DNA from: FEN-1191 sp036490715
GTDB taxonomy: Bacteria; Pseudomonadota; Gammaproteobacteria; Steroidobacterales; Steroidobacteraceae
Direction of reading: 5' to 3'
Assembly (NCBI GenBank): GCA_036490715.1
Contig: DASXDL010000048.1
Coordinates: 62,001 to 126,000, forward strand
DNA length: 64,000 nucleotides
The notes under the pieces: model-generated
What the model was told of the DNA's origin: nothing
Database searches by the model: none
What the model saw: only the letters and a program-made list of their open reading frames with translations
Made by a program: the position numbers and the translations under genes
In this document: piece after piece, positions 52,421-62,540 of the stretch
How the letters are laid out: each line of letters starts with the position of its first letter
Position numbering within the stretch: the stretch's first letter is position 1

Positions 52421-53038
52421 ATGGTCGAGGTCCTGGTGGTCTACTACTCGCGCGATGGCAGCACCGCCGAACTGGCGCGGCAGGTCTGCCGCGGCGTCGA
52501 GTCGGTTCCGGGTGCGGTCGCGACATTGCGCACGGTGCCCGCGGTGAGTGCCAGCAGCGAGCCGGGCGGGCGCACGGTGCCCGAACAGGGCCCGCCGTAC
52601 GCCACCCTGGAGGATCTGCGGCGCGCGGATGCGTTGCTGCTGGGCAGTCCGACGCGCTTTGGCAACATGGCCGCGCCGCTCAAGTACTTCATCGACTCGA
52701 CCTCGAGCCTGTGGCTGGAAGGCGCCCTGGCCGGCAAACCGGCGGCGGTATTCACCGCCACGCGCACCATGCACGGCGGCCAGGAAACCACGCTGCTGTC
52801 GATGATGCTGCCGCTCCTGCATCACGGCATGTTGCTGGTCGGGCTGCCGTACACCGAGAGCGCCTTGTCGAGCACCCGCTCCGGCGGCACCCCCTATGGC
52901 GCCTCGCACGTAGCCGCGGTGCAACCGGATCTGACCGAGGAGGAGCGCGCGCTGGCGCAGGCGCTGGGCCGACGCGTAGCGCGGCTGGCGGCTACTCTGG
53001 CAGCTCGGATGGGGTCTGCCCCAGCACCTGGCGGATAA
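52421..53038 (+). CDS. WrbA-like NAD(P)H:quinone oxidoreductase
   Basis: This 205-residue flavodoxin-fold protein has the FMN phosphate loop YYSRDGSTAELARQV (9-23), the WrbA motif GSPTRFGNMAAPLKYFID and TATRTMHGGQETTLLSMMLP followed by GMLLVGLPY. WrbA proteins are FMN-dependent two-electron quinone reductases. An insertion or shift relative to E. coli WrbA makes it slightly longer (205 against 198). The last 47 bases overlap the 3' end of hda on the other strand. Confidence 0.88.
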   Translation: MVEVLVVYYSRDGSTAELARQVCRGVESVPGAVATLRTVPAVSASSEPGGRTVPEQGPPYATLEDLRRADALLLGSPTRFGNMAAPLKYFIDSTSSLWLEGALAGKPAAVFTATRTMHGGQETTLLSMMLPLLHHGMLLVGLPYTESALSSTRSGGTPYGASHVAAVQPDLTEEERALAQALGRRVARLAATLAARMGSAPAPGG

Positions 53039-53714
53039 AGGGCACCGTCAGGCGCCGCTGCGCCTGCAGCGAGGCCTCATCGATCGCATCCAGCAGCTGA
53101 TACAGCGTCGGCAGGTCGCGGCGGAATCGGCGCTGCAGATACAGCGCGGTCTCCTGCGGCAGCTCCAGCCCGCGCGAGCGAGCACGCAGTTGCAGTGCTT
53201 GGCGCTGGTCGGCTTCATCCAGCGCTCGCAGTGGCAGCAGATTGGCGGCCGCGAACCGTGAAGCCAGATCCGGCAGCGAAAATGGTAGGCGCTGCGGCAC
53301 CTCTTCGGCCGCCGCCAGCAATGTCGCCCCAGCCTCGTGCAGTTCCCGGTAAAGCCGGAACACGCCGCGTTCCCAGTCCTCGCGGCCAGCGATGGCATCG
53401 ACGTCGTCGAGCGCGACGATACCGCCGCGTGGCCAACCTTCCAGTGCCTCCGGACCCAGCGCCACCAGTTCCGCCAGCGGCAGGTACACGCCGTCGGCCC
53501 CGGCACTGCGTGCCAGAGCGCAGCTGGCCTGCAGCAAATGTGATTTGCCGACGCCACGGGGCCCCGATAGCCACACCACCGCCGCCTGGCGTGCGCGTGC
53601 CAGCGAACGCAGCTGCTCGACCGCGGCAAGGTTGCTGCCTGGCACATAGCTGTCGAATACCGCCCGTTCACGCAGCCGAATCGTCAGCGCCAGCTGCTGC
53701 GCGCCGGCGCTCAT
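52992..53714 (-). CDS. hda: DnaA regulatory inactivator Hda
   Basis: Hda is an AAA+ protein that, with the sliding clamp, stimulates ATP hydrolysis by DnaA and limits re-initiation. The 240-residue product has a clamp-binding-like start QQLALTIRL (6-14), Walker A SGPRGVGKSHLLQA, Walker B GIVALDDVDAI, and an arginine-finger region PDLASRFAAANLLPL. The ATG overlaps the stop of the CDP-alcohol transferase gene (ATGA). A longer frame to 54005 overlaps that gene and is rejected. Confidence 0.92.
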   Translation of the reverse strand: MSAGAQQLALTIRLRERAVFDSYVPGSNLAAVEQLRSLARARQAAVVWLSGPRGVGKSHLLQASCALARSAGADGVYLPLAELVALGPEALEGWPRGGIVALDDVDAIAGREDWERGVFRLYRELHEAGATLLAAAEEVPQRLPFSLPDLASRFAAANLLPLRALDEADQRQALQLRARSRGLELPQETALYLQRRFRRDLPTLYQLLDAIDEASLQAQRRLTVPFIRQVLGQTPSELPE

Positions 53715-54265
53715 GCGTGCGCCACCTGCAAGGCCCGGCGGGTGAATTCGCGCACGTAGACGATGCCGCTGATCAATACCGTGGTTAGCGTCAGCCACGC
53801 CAATGCGGTCACGACACTCTCCGGTGGTAGTCCATAGCCGGCATGCGCCACGATCGCGAGCACGTACAACAGCTGCAATAGCGTATTGACCTTGCTGCTG
53901 ATCATCGGTCGGCCGCGTAGCGGACCCCAGCCGATATGAAAGGCCAGCGATCCGAGCACTATCAGCACGTCGCGGCTCACGGCCGCGATCGTCAATGGCA
54001 ACCACATCAGACCGTACCAGGTAGACACCAGGAACACCCCGACCAGCAGCAACTTATCGGCCAGCGGGTCGAGCAGTCTGCCGAGCTCGGATTCCCAGTG
54101 GAAGCGCTTGGCCAGATAGCCGTCCAGGCCGTCGCTGAGCGCGGCGATGAAGAACAGCACCAGCGTGCGCTGGTACTGCGCTTGCGCAATCGACAGCAAA
54201 ATCGGCCACACCAGCGCGATGCGCAGCAGGCAAATAAGATTGGGCAGATGGCGCAGAAGTCGCAT
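53711..54265 (-). CDS. CDP-alcohol phosphatidyltransferase family protein
   Basis: This 184-residue inner-membrane protein has about five helices and the motif SDGLDGYLAKRFHWESELGR followed by LLDPLADK, containing the conserved Asp residues. Relatives include phosphatidylglycerophosphate synthase PgsA and cardiolipin synthase of the CAP type. The position between hda and a DUF2066 gene is conserved in several gammaproteobacteria. The exact alcohol substrate cannot be decided; the standard pgsA is usually beside uvrC. Confidence 0.85.
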   Translation of the reverse strand: MRLLRHLPNLICLLRIALVWPILLSIAQAQYQRTLVLFFIAALSDGLDGYLAKRFHWESELGRLLDPLADKLLLVGVFLVSTWYGLMWLPLTIAAVSRDVLIVLGSLAFHIGWGPLRGRPMISSKVNTLLQLLYVLAIVAHAGYGLPPESVVTALAWLTLTTVLISGIVYVREFTRRALQVAHA

Positions 54266-54274
54266 GCGAAGACT

Positions 54275-55225
54275 TTAGGGCGCGCCCTGGTAGCGGTATT
54301 CGAGCACCCCGGCGCTGCCAGCACCGGTGGCGCGCAAGCGCTCGCTCGCCAGCGCGTGCGCCAGCTCGGCCTCGCCGCCGCGCGCGCGCAGCTGCAATGT
54401 CAGGCTATCGGCGTCGATCGAACGAACACTGACCGAGTCGATCTCCGGCGCAGCGCGCAGTCCGCTCACCACCGCGGCGAAGCTTGCCAGGTCCGACACG
54501 CCGGTGACATGACACAACAAGTCGGTCACCGGCGCCGAAGTTAGTTCGTGCGCCGACTGCACCAGTGTGTCGGTGACCGCGTCGATCGCCAGCTCTGGGC
54601 CGCCGCTCCAGTGGCCATCGCCGCTGGGGGCGGTCAGGGTCCACTGCAACGACTGTGGATCGCCGGGGGCGCTCTGGGCGGTCAGGGCCGCACTGGCACC
54701 GGCGCGACGGGCCGCCGTCAGCGCGGCGTCGCCACCGATGGCGCCACCGACCGCGTCCGTGCCGGCGATCAGAATCGGCAGACCGCGCCTCTGGGCGGCG
54801 GCATTCAGATGCGCGCGCAGCGCAGCCGCCTCCGCGCGCTCCTGCGGCGGCAATTGCACCCATACCACCGGCCGGTCCGGCCCCCAGACGCTGCGGCCGG
54901 CCGCCGCGAGCGCATCGCGCAGCGCGCCGGCGTCAAATAACACCTGTGTGGTGCCGGCAGTGGTGCTGCGCTGGGATTGCACGTAGTGGCGCGCATCGGT
55001 AATCAAACCCGCCAGTGCCGGGTCGGTGACCGCATCGCGTATGCCGGTGAGCCGCACCAGCACTTCACGCATCGCATCCTGCGCCGCACTCTGGGCGTCG
55101 GTGCCGCCGACCACCGCACCATACAACGAGGGCACCGCTTGGACGGCCTGCGCCGACGGCGAAGCAAGCGCCAGTACCAGCCCCAGCAGCGGCCAGAACC
55201 GGAAAAAAACGCGCGCGTGATGCAT
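54275..55225 (-). CDS. DUF2066 periplasmic protein
   Basis: This 316-residue exported protein begins with a signal peptide (FFRFWPLLGLVLALASPSAQ). The mature part matches DUF2066: LYGAVVGGTDAQSAAQDAM followed by VLVRLTG and YVQSQR, then VWVQLPPQERA and an Ala-rich C-terminal half. The function is unknown. The gene is regularly found between hda and purM in gammaproteobacteria and is divergent from purM here. Confidence 0.85.
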   Translation of the reverse strand: MHHARVFFRFWPLLGLVLALASPSAQAVQAVPSLYGAVVGGTDAQSAAQDAMREVLVRLTGIRDAVTDPALAGLITDARHYVQSQRSTTAGTTQVLFDAGALRDALAAAGRSVWGPDRPVVWVQLPPQERAEAAALRAHLNAAAQRRGLPILIAGTDAVGGAIGGDAALTAARRAGASAALTAQSAPGDPQSLQWTLTAPSGDGHWSGGPELAIDAVTDTLVQSAHELTSAPVTDLLCHVTGVSDLASFAAVVSGLRAAPEIDSVSVRSIDADSLTLQLRARGGEAELAHALASERLRATGAGSAGVLEYRYQGAP

Positions 55226-55247
55226 GATTGGGGGCTCCGTCGGCTAC

Positions 55248-55253
55248 TATAAC
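55248..55253 (+). promoter_or_regulatory. -10 element placed for a leaderless purM transcript
   Basis: TATAAC lies 7 bases before the purM ATG, with no ribosome binding site between. Transcription would start at or next to the ATG. A TTGGGG 14 bases upstream is too close to be a normal -35 box. Confidence 0.4.
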
Positions 55254-55260
55254 GTGCTTC

Positions 55261-56291
<1,031 letters not shown>

Positions 56292-56295
<4 letters not shown>

Positions 56296-57008
56296 GGCCG
56301 GCGGCCGCGGCCGGCGCGGCGCTGTCGCTGTGGGCATCGATCGCGCTTGCCGGGCCGGCGCCGGCCGATGCGCAGCTGCAACCTTTTCAGGCGTCCTACA
56401 GCTGGCGCTGGCACGGAGCCACGGTGGCGGTGTCGACGTTGCGGCTGGAGCACGCCGGGGACGATGACTGGAGCTACAGCTCGAACACCAGCCCGCGCGG
56501 CCTGGGCTATCTGTATCCGATGCGGCCAGCGCTGCGCAGCACGCTGCACATCAGCGATCAGGGCGTGCAGCCACTGGCCTTCAAGGCCACCGGCAGCGGC
56601 ACGTCCCACGATGCCGATGTGAGCTTCGACTGGCAGGCCGGTCGCGCCACCGGGGTCTACGAAGGCACCGCGGTTGATCTGGCGCTAGCACCGGGTGTGC
56701 AGGATGACCTGTCGGTGCAGATCGCGCTGATGGTCGACCTGCTGCACGGTCGCACGCCGGAGCACCTGGCGATGCTCGATCGCAATAGCATCCGCAACTA
56801 TCGCTATCAACGCGAGGGTAGCGAGAGTTTGGCGACGCCGCTGGGTCAGATCGACACTATTATCTATAGCAGCCAGCATCCCGGTTCACCGCGCATCACG
56901 CGCTTCTGGTGCGCGCCATCGCGGGGTTACATCCCGATGCGGGTCGAACAGAAGCGCCGCGACAGTGTCGAGTGGAGCATGGATATCGTCAGCCTGCAGC
57001 GCGACTGA
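56292..57008 (+). CDS. DUF3108 periplasmic protein
   Basis: This 238-residue exported protein has a signal peptide (to about residue 24) and a beta-rich DUF3108 domain: LQPFQASYSWRWHGATVAVS, then RSTLHISDQGVQPLAFK and a C-terminal SPRITRFWCAPSRGYIPMRV. The function is unknown. In related genomes a DUF3108 gene follows purM-purN. Here its ATG overlaps the purM stop, and the gene ends 7 bases from the convergent dcd. Confidence 0.85.
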
Positions 57009-57015
57009 AGACGCA

Positions 57016-57582
57016 TCAGGCTTTCGGCAGCGTGACCCCGCGCTGGCCTTGGTATTTGCCGCCGCGGTCGGCGTACGAGGTTTCGCACACCTCGTCGGAT
57101 TCGAAGAACAGCATCTGCGCGACGCCTTCATTGGCGTAGATCTTGGCCGGCAACGGCGTGGTGTTGGAAAACTCTAGCGTGATGTGGCCTTCCCATTCGG
57201 GCTCGAGCGGGGTGACGTTACAGATGATTCCGCAGCGCGCATACGTGCTTTTTCCGAGACACACGACCAGCACGTTGCGCGGGATACGAAAGAATTCGAC
57301 CGTGCGCGCGAGTGCAAACGAGTTGGGCGGAATGATGCACACGTCCGCAGCAACATCGACGAAGCTCTTCTCGTCGAACTGCTTCGGATCGACGATGGTC
57401 GAGTTGATGTTGGTGAAAATCTTGAACTCGGGCGCACAGCGCACGTCGTAGCCGTAGCTCGAGGTGCCGTACGAGATCAGGCGGCCGGCGGCGCCAGAGC
57501 GCACCTGCTGCGGCTCGAACGGCTCGATCAGGCGTTGCTGCTGCGCCATGCGACGGATCCAGCGATCGGATTTGATGCTCAT
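57016..57582 (-). CDS. dcd: dCTP deaminase
   Basis: Dcd converts dCTP to dUTP, supplying dTTP synthesis. The 188-residue trimeric enzyme has SIKSDRWIRRMAQQQRLIEP at the N-terminus, SYGTSSYGYDVR, FALARTVEFFRIPRNV, the catalytic region KSTYARCG and HITLEFSNTTPLPAKIY with the active-site glutamate. It lies 6 bases after apbC. Its length matches the E. coli enzyme (193). Confidence 0.96.
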   Translation of the reverse strand: MSIKSDRWIRRMAQQQRLIEPFEPQQVRSGAAGRLISYGTSSYGYDVRCAPEFKIFTNINSTIVDPKQFDEKSFVDVAADVCIIPPNSFALARTVEFFRIPRNVLVVCLGKSTYARCGIICNVTPLEPEWEGHITLEFSNTTPLPAKIYANEGVAQMLFFESDEVCETSYADRGGKYQGQRGVTLPKA

Positions 57583-57588
57583 TTGCCT

Positions 57589-58680
57589 TCAGCTGTCTTC
57601 TACGACGATCTTGGGGAACAGCGTGCTGCGATCGCGGGCGCGGCGAGCCAGCGCGGCGGCCGCACGCCGCCCGACCTCGAGGTAGGCGCGGGCGCGCTCA
57701 CTATCCGGCGCGGCCACGACGCTGGGACGCCCGCCATCGGCCTCGGCACCGATGCGGCGGTCGAGCGGCAGTTCGCCCAGCAGCGCCACGCCGCATTCGG
57801 CCGCCATGCGGGCGCCGCCACCGGCGCCGAAAATATGCTCCACGTGTCCACACTCGGAGCACACGTGCAGGCTCATGTTCTCGATGATTCCCAGCACCGG
57901 CACCGATACCTTCTCGAACATCGCCAGCCCCTTACGGGCATCGGCCAGCGCAATGTCCTGCGGCGTGGTGACGATGATGGCACCGGCGACCGGCACGCGC
58001 TGCGCCAGCGTCAGCTGGATGTCGCCGGTTCCGGGCGGCATGTCGACCACCAGATAGTCAAGTTCGCCCCACTCAGTGTCGCTGAGCAGCTGCGACAGCG
58101 CCTGCGTGACCATCGGCCCGCGCCACACCACCGCCTGCGCCGGGTCCACCAGAAAGCCGATCGACATCGCACTCAGGCCGTGGGCGGTCAGCGGCTGGAT
58201 GTGCTTGCCGTCGGTCGAACTCGGACGCTGGCCGCTGAGCCCGAGCATCAGCGGCAGGCTTGGGCCATAAATGTCGGCATCGAGGATGCCAACCTGCGCG
58301 CCGGCAGCGGCCCAGGCCAGCGCCAGATTGACCGCCACGGTCGACTTGCCGACTCCGCCCTTGCCGCTGGCAACCGCGACGATGTTCTTCACACCCGCGA
58401 GCGGTTTGAGATTGCGCTGGACGCTGTGCGCGACGATGCGACTGGACAGCTCGAGCGTCAGCGGCACGTTCAGGCCGGCCGCCTCGAGCTGTCGCTGCAG
58501 CGCCGATTGCAGCGTGTGCGCGTAGCCGGCGGTTGGGTAGCCGAGCTCGATCCGCACCAGCAGCCCCTGTGCGCTCAGTTCGAGCGCGCGCACCGCCTGG
58601 GCTTCAGCCAGGGTTTGCTGCAGATAAGGCTCGATAAAACTGTCAAGCGCCGCGCGCGCACCAACCTCTGAAATAGCCAT
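57589..58680 (-). CDS. apbC: Iron-sulfur cluster carrier protein ApbC/Mrp
   Basis: ApbC is a P-loop ATPase that carries Fe-S clusters to apoproteins. The start MAISEVGARAALDSFIEPYL at 58680 is chosen, with AAGGTG upstream. An N-terminal DUF59/MIP18-like region (about 8-85) precedes the deviant Walker A SGKGGVGKSTVAVNLA. ADIYGPSLP and VVDMPPGTGDIQLTL follow, and the cluster-binding CxxC is HVCSECGHVEHIFG. The predicted length is 363. In many gammaproteobacteria it is divergent from metG; here three genes separate the two. Confidence 0.94.
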   Translation of the reverse strand: MAISEVGARAALDSFIEPYLQQTLAEAQAVRALELSAQGLLVRIELGYPTAGYAHTLQSALQRQLEAAGLNVPLTLELSSRIVAHSVQRNLKPLAGVKNIVAVASGKGGVGKSTVAVNLALAWAAAGAQVGILDADIYGPSLPLMLGLSGQRPSSTDGKHIQPLTAHGLSAMSIGFLVDPAQAVVWRGPMVTQALSQLLSDTEWGELDYLVVDMPPGTGDIQLTLAQRVPVAGAIIVTTPQDIALADARKGLAMFEKVSVPVLGIIENMSLHVCSECGHVEHIFGAGGGARMAAECGVALLGELPLDRRIGAEADGGRPSVVAAPDSERARAYLEVGRRAAAALARRARDRSTLFPKIVVEDS

Positions 58681-58761
58681 GAAAACAGTCACCTTGGGGT
58701 GAGGCAAGAACGGCTGTTGAGCCGGGCAAACATGGCATAATCCCAGCTTGCTTGGATCAAA

Positions 58762-58806
58762 TTGGCAATTGGCAACTGTGGGCAAAAGGCTGCGGTTGCC
58801 GCAACC
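58762..58806. repeat. Tandem TTGGCAA pair and GGTTGCCGCAACC palindrome
   Basis: TTGGCAA occurs twice in direct tandem (58762-58775), and a 13-base palindrome GGTTGC-C-GCAACC lies at 58794-58806. Both are in the 151-base divergent gap between apbC and the HEAT-kinase gene. They are operator-like in position, and the palindrome ends 25 bases before the kinase ATG. No clear promoter boxes are recognised for either gene. Confidence 0.5.
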
Positions 58807-58831
58807 CTTAAAACAACATTAACACGGCGGA

Positions 58832-61252
58832 ATGAGTTTTTTCAGCAACCTGCGAGCCGACCGGCTGATCGAGCAGATCAAGTCGTCGACCAATCTGATG
58901 GGCCCGGATACTCAGAAGGCCATCGCCAAACTCAAGGAGGTTGGGCCGAGCGCCATCGACCCGGTCATTGCCGCGCTGCCTGAGGCGGACAAGCATGCCA
59001 CGGTGGCGTTCGTCGACGTGCTGGCGCATCTGGCCACCGCCAAGACCTTTCCCAAGTACATCGAGGCGATGGTCACCGGCAGTCCGCGGGCGATCGCCGG
59101 CGTGTCCTGGGCCCTGACCAGCAGCCGTGGCTATCCTCCCAACCTGCTGCTCGAGGCGCTGGCCGCGCCCGGCATTGCCAAGTCGGCATTGCTGGACGTC
59201 ATCAATGGACAGCGCGCGCGATTCTCGATCCGCGAACTGCTGACGGCGGCCTACAACCAGGAACCGAACGAGAAGGCGGCGCTGTTTCGCATCGTATCGG
59301 AAGCCGCGGATGAGTCGGCGTTGCCGGAGCTGATCGGACGGCTGCAGGGTAAGGACCCGATCGCGCGCCTGCACATCATCAGTGTGCTCGGGCGCTTCAA
59401 CAAGCCCGAAGTGCAGCGCGCACTGCAGAGTCAGCTCGGCGACAACAACAAGATGATCCGTTCGGCCGCGCTCGGAGCGCTCGCCAAGATGGACGGCCCG
59501 ATCGAGGTGGCCAAGATCTGTGCACTGCTGCGCGACACCGATATCGAAGTTCAGAACCGCGCCGTGGACGTGCTGCAGCACGCGCGCGATCCGGAGACCA
59601 TCCGCCACCTGGTGCCGGTGCTCAAGGACGAATCCGAGCAGGCCCGGCGCGCCGCGGTCGAGGTGCTGAACGAGGTCGGCGATGCACGCTCGGTCAAGTA
59701 TTTGCTGGAGGCAATCAAGGACGACGACTGGTGGGTGCGCAGCCGCGCCGGTGATGCGCTCGGCAAGATCGGCGGTCCCAAGGTGATCGATGCGGTCTTG
59801 GAGCTGGTGCGCGACAAGGACGAGGATCTGCGCCGCGCAGCCATCGAGATCCTCAACCAGACCAAGGATGAGCGTGCCATCAGCCACCTGATCGAAGCCA
59901 CCAAGGATGCCGACTGGTGGGTAAGCGAGCGCGCGGTCGATGCGCTGTCTGAGATCGGCAGCAAGCGCGCGGTCCCGCGCCTGTACGAAATGCTGCGTTC
60001 CGGAAACGCGCGCGCGCTGCCGGTGGTGGTGCGCGCCATCGGCAAACTTGGCGATGATAAATCGCTCGATCTGCTAGCGCCGATGCTCAATCGCAACGAA
60101 AAAGAGATTCGCATCGAGGCCATCCAGGCGATCGCGCGCCTAGCCGATGAACCGCGCGCCGAACAGATCCGGGTACAGCTGCAGGCCCAGGCCGGCAATG
60201 CCGATGCCACCGTGGCACGGGCCGCGGCCCGCGCCATGACCGAGCTGGAGGTGCGCTTTGCCTCGGGCGTCACGGCCGCCACCGCCGTATCGCCGGCGGC
60301 CAGCACCCATCCCGGGCGCCCGTCGCGCGCGGCCGAGTCGGCCCGCACACTGCTGATCCCCGAGCGCGAGGTCGCCAAGGTGGTGCAGCAGGCTGCTGCC
60401 TCGAGCGCGCCCAAGCTCGACATCGCCACCCTGAATTCCGGCGACATCATCGAGGGGCGCTACAAGTACATCGAGCGCATCGGCCGCGGCGCCTTTGGCA
60501 CGGTGCTGCTGATGGAAGACACCGTGGTGGACGAGCGCCTGATCCTGAAATTCTTGAATCCGAACGTGGCGCAGGACGAGGAGATCATGAAGCGCTTCGT
60601 GCATGAGCTGCGCTATTCGCGCAAGATCACGCACCGTAATGTCATCCGCATCTACGATTTTCTCTACATCCAGGGCTTGTACGCCATCTCGATGGAGTAT
60701 TTCCCGTCGCACACGCTCGGCGCAGAAATCGTCAACGAGAAGCCGGTGGACCTCAAGCGCGCGCTGCAGTTCGGCATCGACATCGCCACCGGCATGACGG
60801 TCGCGCACCAGGTCGGCATCGTGCACCGCGACCTGAAACCGGCCAACGTGCTGATCAACGATGAGGGCCTGCTGAAGATCGTCGACTTCGGCGTGGCCGC
60901 GGCGCAGCGCGAGGGCGACACGCAGCTCACCAAGACCGGCTACGTGATCGGCTCGCCCAAGTACATGGCACCGGAGCAGATCCTGGGGCGCAAGGTCGAC
61001 GAACGCGCCGACATCTACGCGCTTGGGGTCATGATGTACGAGATGCTCACCGGCATACCGCCTTACTCGCGTGGCGATCACATGGCGGTGATGTACCAGC
61101 ACGTGCAGGGCAAGGCGCGCGCCCCACAGGAGATCAATCCGCAGTTGTCGGCCAACCTGTGCGAGGTCGTGGTCAAGTCGATGGCGGTCGACAAGGCCAA
61201 GCGCTTTCAGACCATGGAAGAATACCGCGGCGCACTCGAGCGTTTCCTGTAA
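58832..61252 (+). CDS. HEAT-repeat protein fused to a Ser/Thr protein kinase
   Basis: This is an 806-residue soluble protein without signal or membrane helix. Residues about 10-460 are a HEAT-repeat solenoid (for example DDDWWVRSRAGDALGKIGG and DADWWVSERAVDALSEIGS). A linker rich in Ala, Ser and Pro (about 465-535) leads to a complete Hanks-type kinase domain (about 545-806). It has the glycine loop GRGAFG (551-556), Lys573, Glu592, HRDLKPAN (665-672), DFG (685-687) and APE (713-715). All catalytic residues are intact, so it should be active. It precedes two pilus retraction ATPase genes and probably scaffolds and phosphorylates partners of that system. The substrate is unknown. Confidence 0.88.
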   Translation: MSFFSNLRADRLIEQIKSSTNLMGPDTQKAIAKLKEVGPSAIDPVIAALPEADKHATVAFVDVLAHLATAKTFPKYIEAMVTGSPRAIAGVSWALTSSRGYPPNLLLEALAAPGIAKSALLDVINGQRARFSIRELLTAAYNQEPNEKAALFRIVSEAADESALPELIGRLQGKDPIARLHIISVLGRFNKPEVQRALQSQLGDNNKMIRSAALGALAKMDGPIEVAKICALLRDTDIEVQNRAVDVLQHARDPETIRHLVPVLKDESEQARRAAVEVLNEVGDARSVKYLLEAIKDDDWWVRSRAGDALGKIGGPKVIDAVLELVRDKDEDLRRAAIEILNQTKDERAISHLIEATKDADWWVSERAVDALSEIGSKRAVPRLYEMLRSGNARALPVVVRAIGKLGDDKSLDLLAPMLNRNEKEIRIEAIQAIARLADEPRAEQIRVQLQAQAGNADATVARAAARAMTELEVRFASGVTAATAVSPAASTHPGRPSRAAESARTLLIPEREVAKVVQQAAASSAPKLDIATLNSGDIIEGRYKYIERIGRGAFGTVLLMEDTVVDERLILKFLNPNVAQDEEIMKRFVHELRYSRKITHRNVIRIYDFLYIQGLYAISMEYFPSHTLGAEIVNEKPVDLKRALQFGIDIATGMTVAHQVGIVHRDLKPANVLINDEGLLKIVDFGVAAAQREGDTQLTKTGYVIGSPKYMAPEQILGRKVDERADIYALGVMMYEMLTGIPPYSRGDHMAVMYQHVQGKARAPQEINPQLSANLCEVVVKSMAVDKAKRFQTMEEYRGALERFL

Positions 61253-61414
61253 TCTGCCCCTCCGGGAGGGCGCCGTAGACCGGCCCAGTGGGCCAACTCC
61301 GTGCGCTGCATCAAGTTTCACACTCCGAGCCGTTGATACGGCGATGCTCCGGGCGGTAGTTTTAGCCCCAAAGGCGGGGCTCGCTGCCCTGCATCAACGT
61401 AAGGATAGGGCCCC
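61253..61414 (+). other. Structured leader before the first retraction ATPase gene
   Basis: This 162-base gap holds no gene. Two hairpins are visible: GGCCC-AGT-GGGCC (61282-61294), and a nested one with inner stem AGCCCC (61364-61369) and GGGGCT (61376-61381) inside outer arms GGGC (61351-61354) and GCCC (61386-61389). GCATCAA is repeated near 61308 and 61391. A ribosome site AAGGA lies about 8-12 bases before the GTG. It could be an attenuator, an RNA processing site or a regulatory leader. Confidence 0.4.
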
Positions 61415-62527
61415 GTGGCGCGCATCGATGCGTTCCTGAAACTCGGCACCCAGCAGGGCTGCTCGGATATCCATCTGGCGGTGGGCGTACCGCCCATGCT
61501 GCGCATGAACGGCGATCTGGTGCCGATCAAGTTTCGTGAGCTGCGCGACAGCGAACTCGAGGGCTACATCACCGAGGTCCTGACCCCCAATCAGCAGGAC
61601 CACTTCATGCGCGGCAATGATCTGGACTTCTCTTATGTGTCGTCCGAGGGCGGTCGCTTCCGGGTCAACGTGTACCGCAAGGATACCGGGGTCGGTGCCA
61701 CGTTCCGCTCGATTCCGTCCGACATTCCCAGTCTGTCCAAACTGGGATTGCCGCCGGTGGTTGCCAAGCTGTGTGATTACCACCAGGGCATGGTGCTGGT
61801 GACCGGCTCGACCGGAACCGGCAAGTCCACCACGCTGGCCGCGATGATCGACCTGCTCAACACCAACCGGCGGCTCAATATCGTCAGCCTCGAGGACCCG
61901 ATCGAGTTCGTCCACCGCAGCAAGTCCAGTCAGATCATCCAGCGCGAGCTCGGCACCCATATCCCGAGCTTCGCCGAAGGCGTGCGCGCGGCCATGCGCG
62001 AAGACCCGGACGTGATCCTGGTCGGCGAGCTGCGCGACGCCGAGACCATCCGCATGGCGATGACCGCGGCCGAGACTGGCCATCTGGTACTGGGTACCTT
62101 GCATACCACCAGTGCGGTCAAGACCATCGATCGACTGATCGATGCGCTGCCGGCCGAGGAGCGCGAACAGACCAAGAGCTTCCTGTCGCAGAGCCTGCTG
62201 GCGGTGGTGACCCAGATCCTGGTCAAGGGCCACGAAAATCACGGCCGCCGCGCCATCGTCGAAATCATGATCATGACCAAGGCCATCGCCAAGCTGATCA
62301 CCAGCGATCAGACCCATCAGATTCCGAGCCAGCTGCAGACCGGGCGCGAGTTCGGCATGCAGATGTTCGACCAGGCGCTGCTGCAGGCGATCAACGCGCG
62401 CGAGATCGATCCCGACGATGCATACATCTACGCTGCCGACAAGCGCCTGTTCCAGAAATTCATCACCGACACCAGCATGCTGCCACGCCTGGACTCGACC
62501 ACGGTGACGCAGCAGGCCAGCAGCTGA
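61415..62527 (+). CDS. PilT/PilU-type pilus retraction ATPase 1
   Basis: This is a 370-residue hexameric ATPase of the type IV pilus retraction class, which acts at the inner membrane base of the pilus. Walker A is TGSTGTGKSTT with Lys137, the Asp box is EDPIEFVHRSKSS, Walker B is DPDVILVGELRDAETI and the His box is VLGTLHTTSAVKTIDR. The canonical AIRNLIRE motif of PilT is replaced by AIAKLITSDQTHQ, and the tail (YIYAADKRLFQKFI) differs from Pseudomonas PilT. It may be a PilT-like paralogue specialised for this cluster. The GTG start has AAGGA upstream. Confidence 0.88.
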   Translation: MARIDAFLKLGTQQGCSDIHLAVGVPPMLRMNGDLVPIKFRELRDSELEGYITEVLTPNQQDHFMRGNDLDFSYVSSEGGRFRVNVYRKDTGVGATFRSIPSDIPSLSKLGLPPVVAKLCDYHQGMVLVTGSTGTGKSTTLAAMIDLLNTNRRLNIVSLEDPIEFVHRSKSSQIIQRELGTHIPSFAEGVRAAMREDPDVILVGELRDAETIRMAMTAAETGHLVLGTLHTTSAVKTIDRLIDALPAEEREQTKSFLSQSLLAVVTQILVKGHENHGRRAIVEIMIMTKAIAKLITSDQTHQIPSQLQTGREFGMQMFDQALLQAINAREIDPDDAYIYAADKRLFQKFITDTSMLPRLDSTTVTQQASS

Positions 62528-62540
62528 CGCGAGCGCGCGC

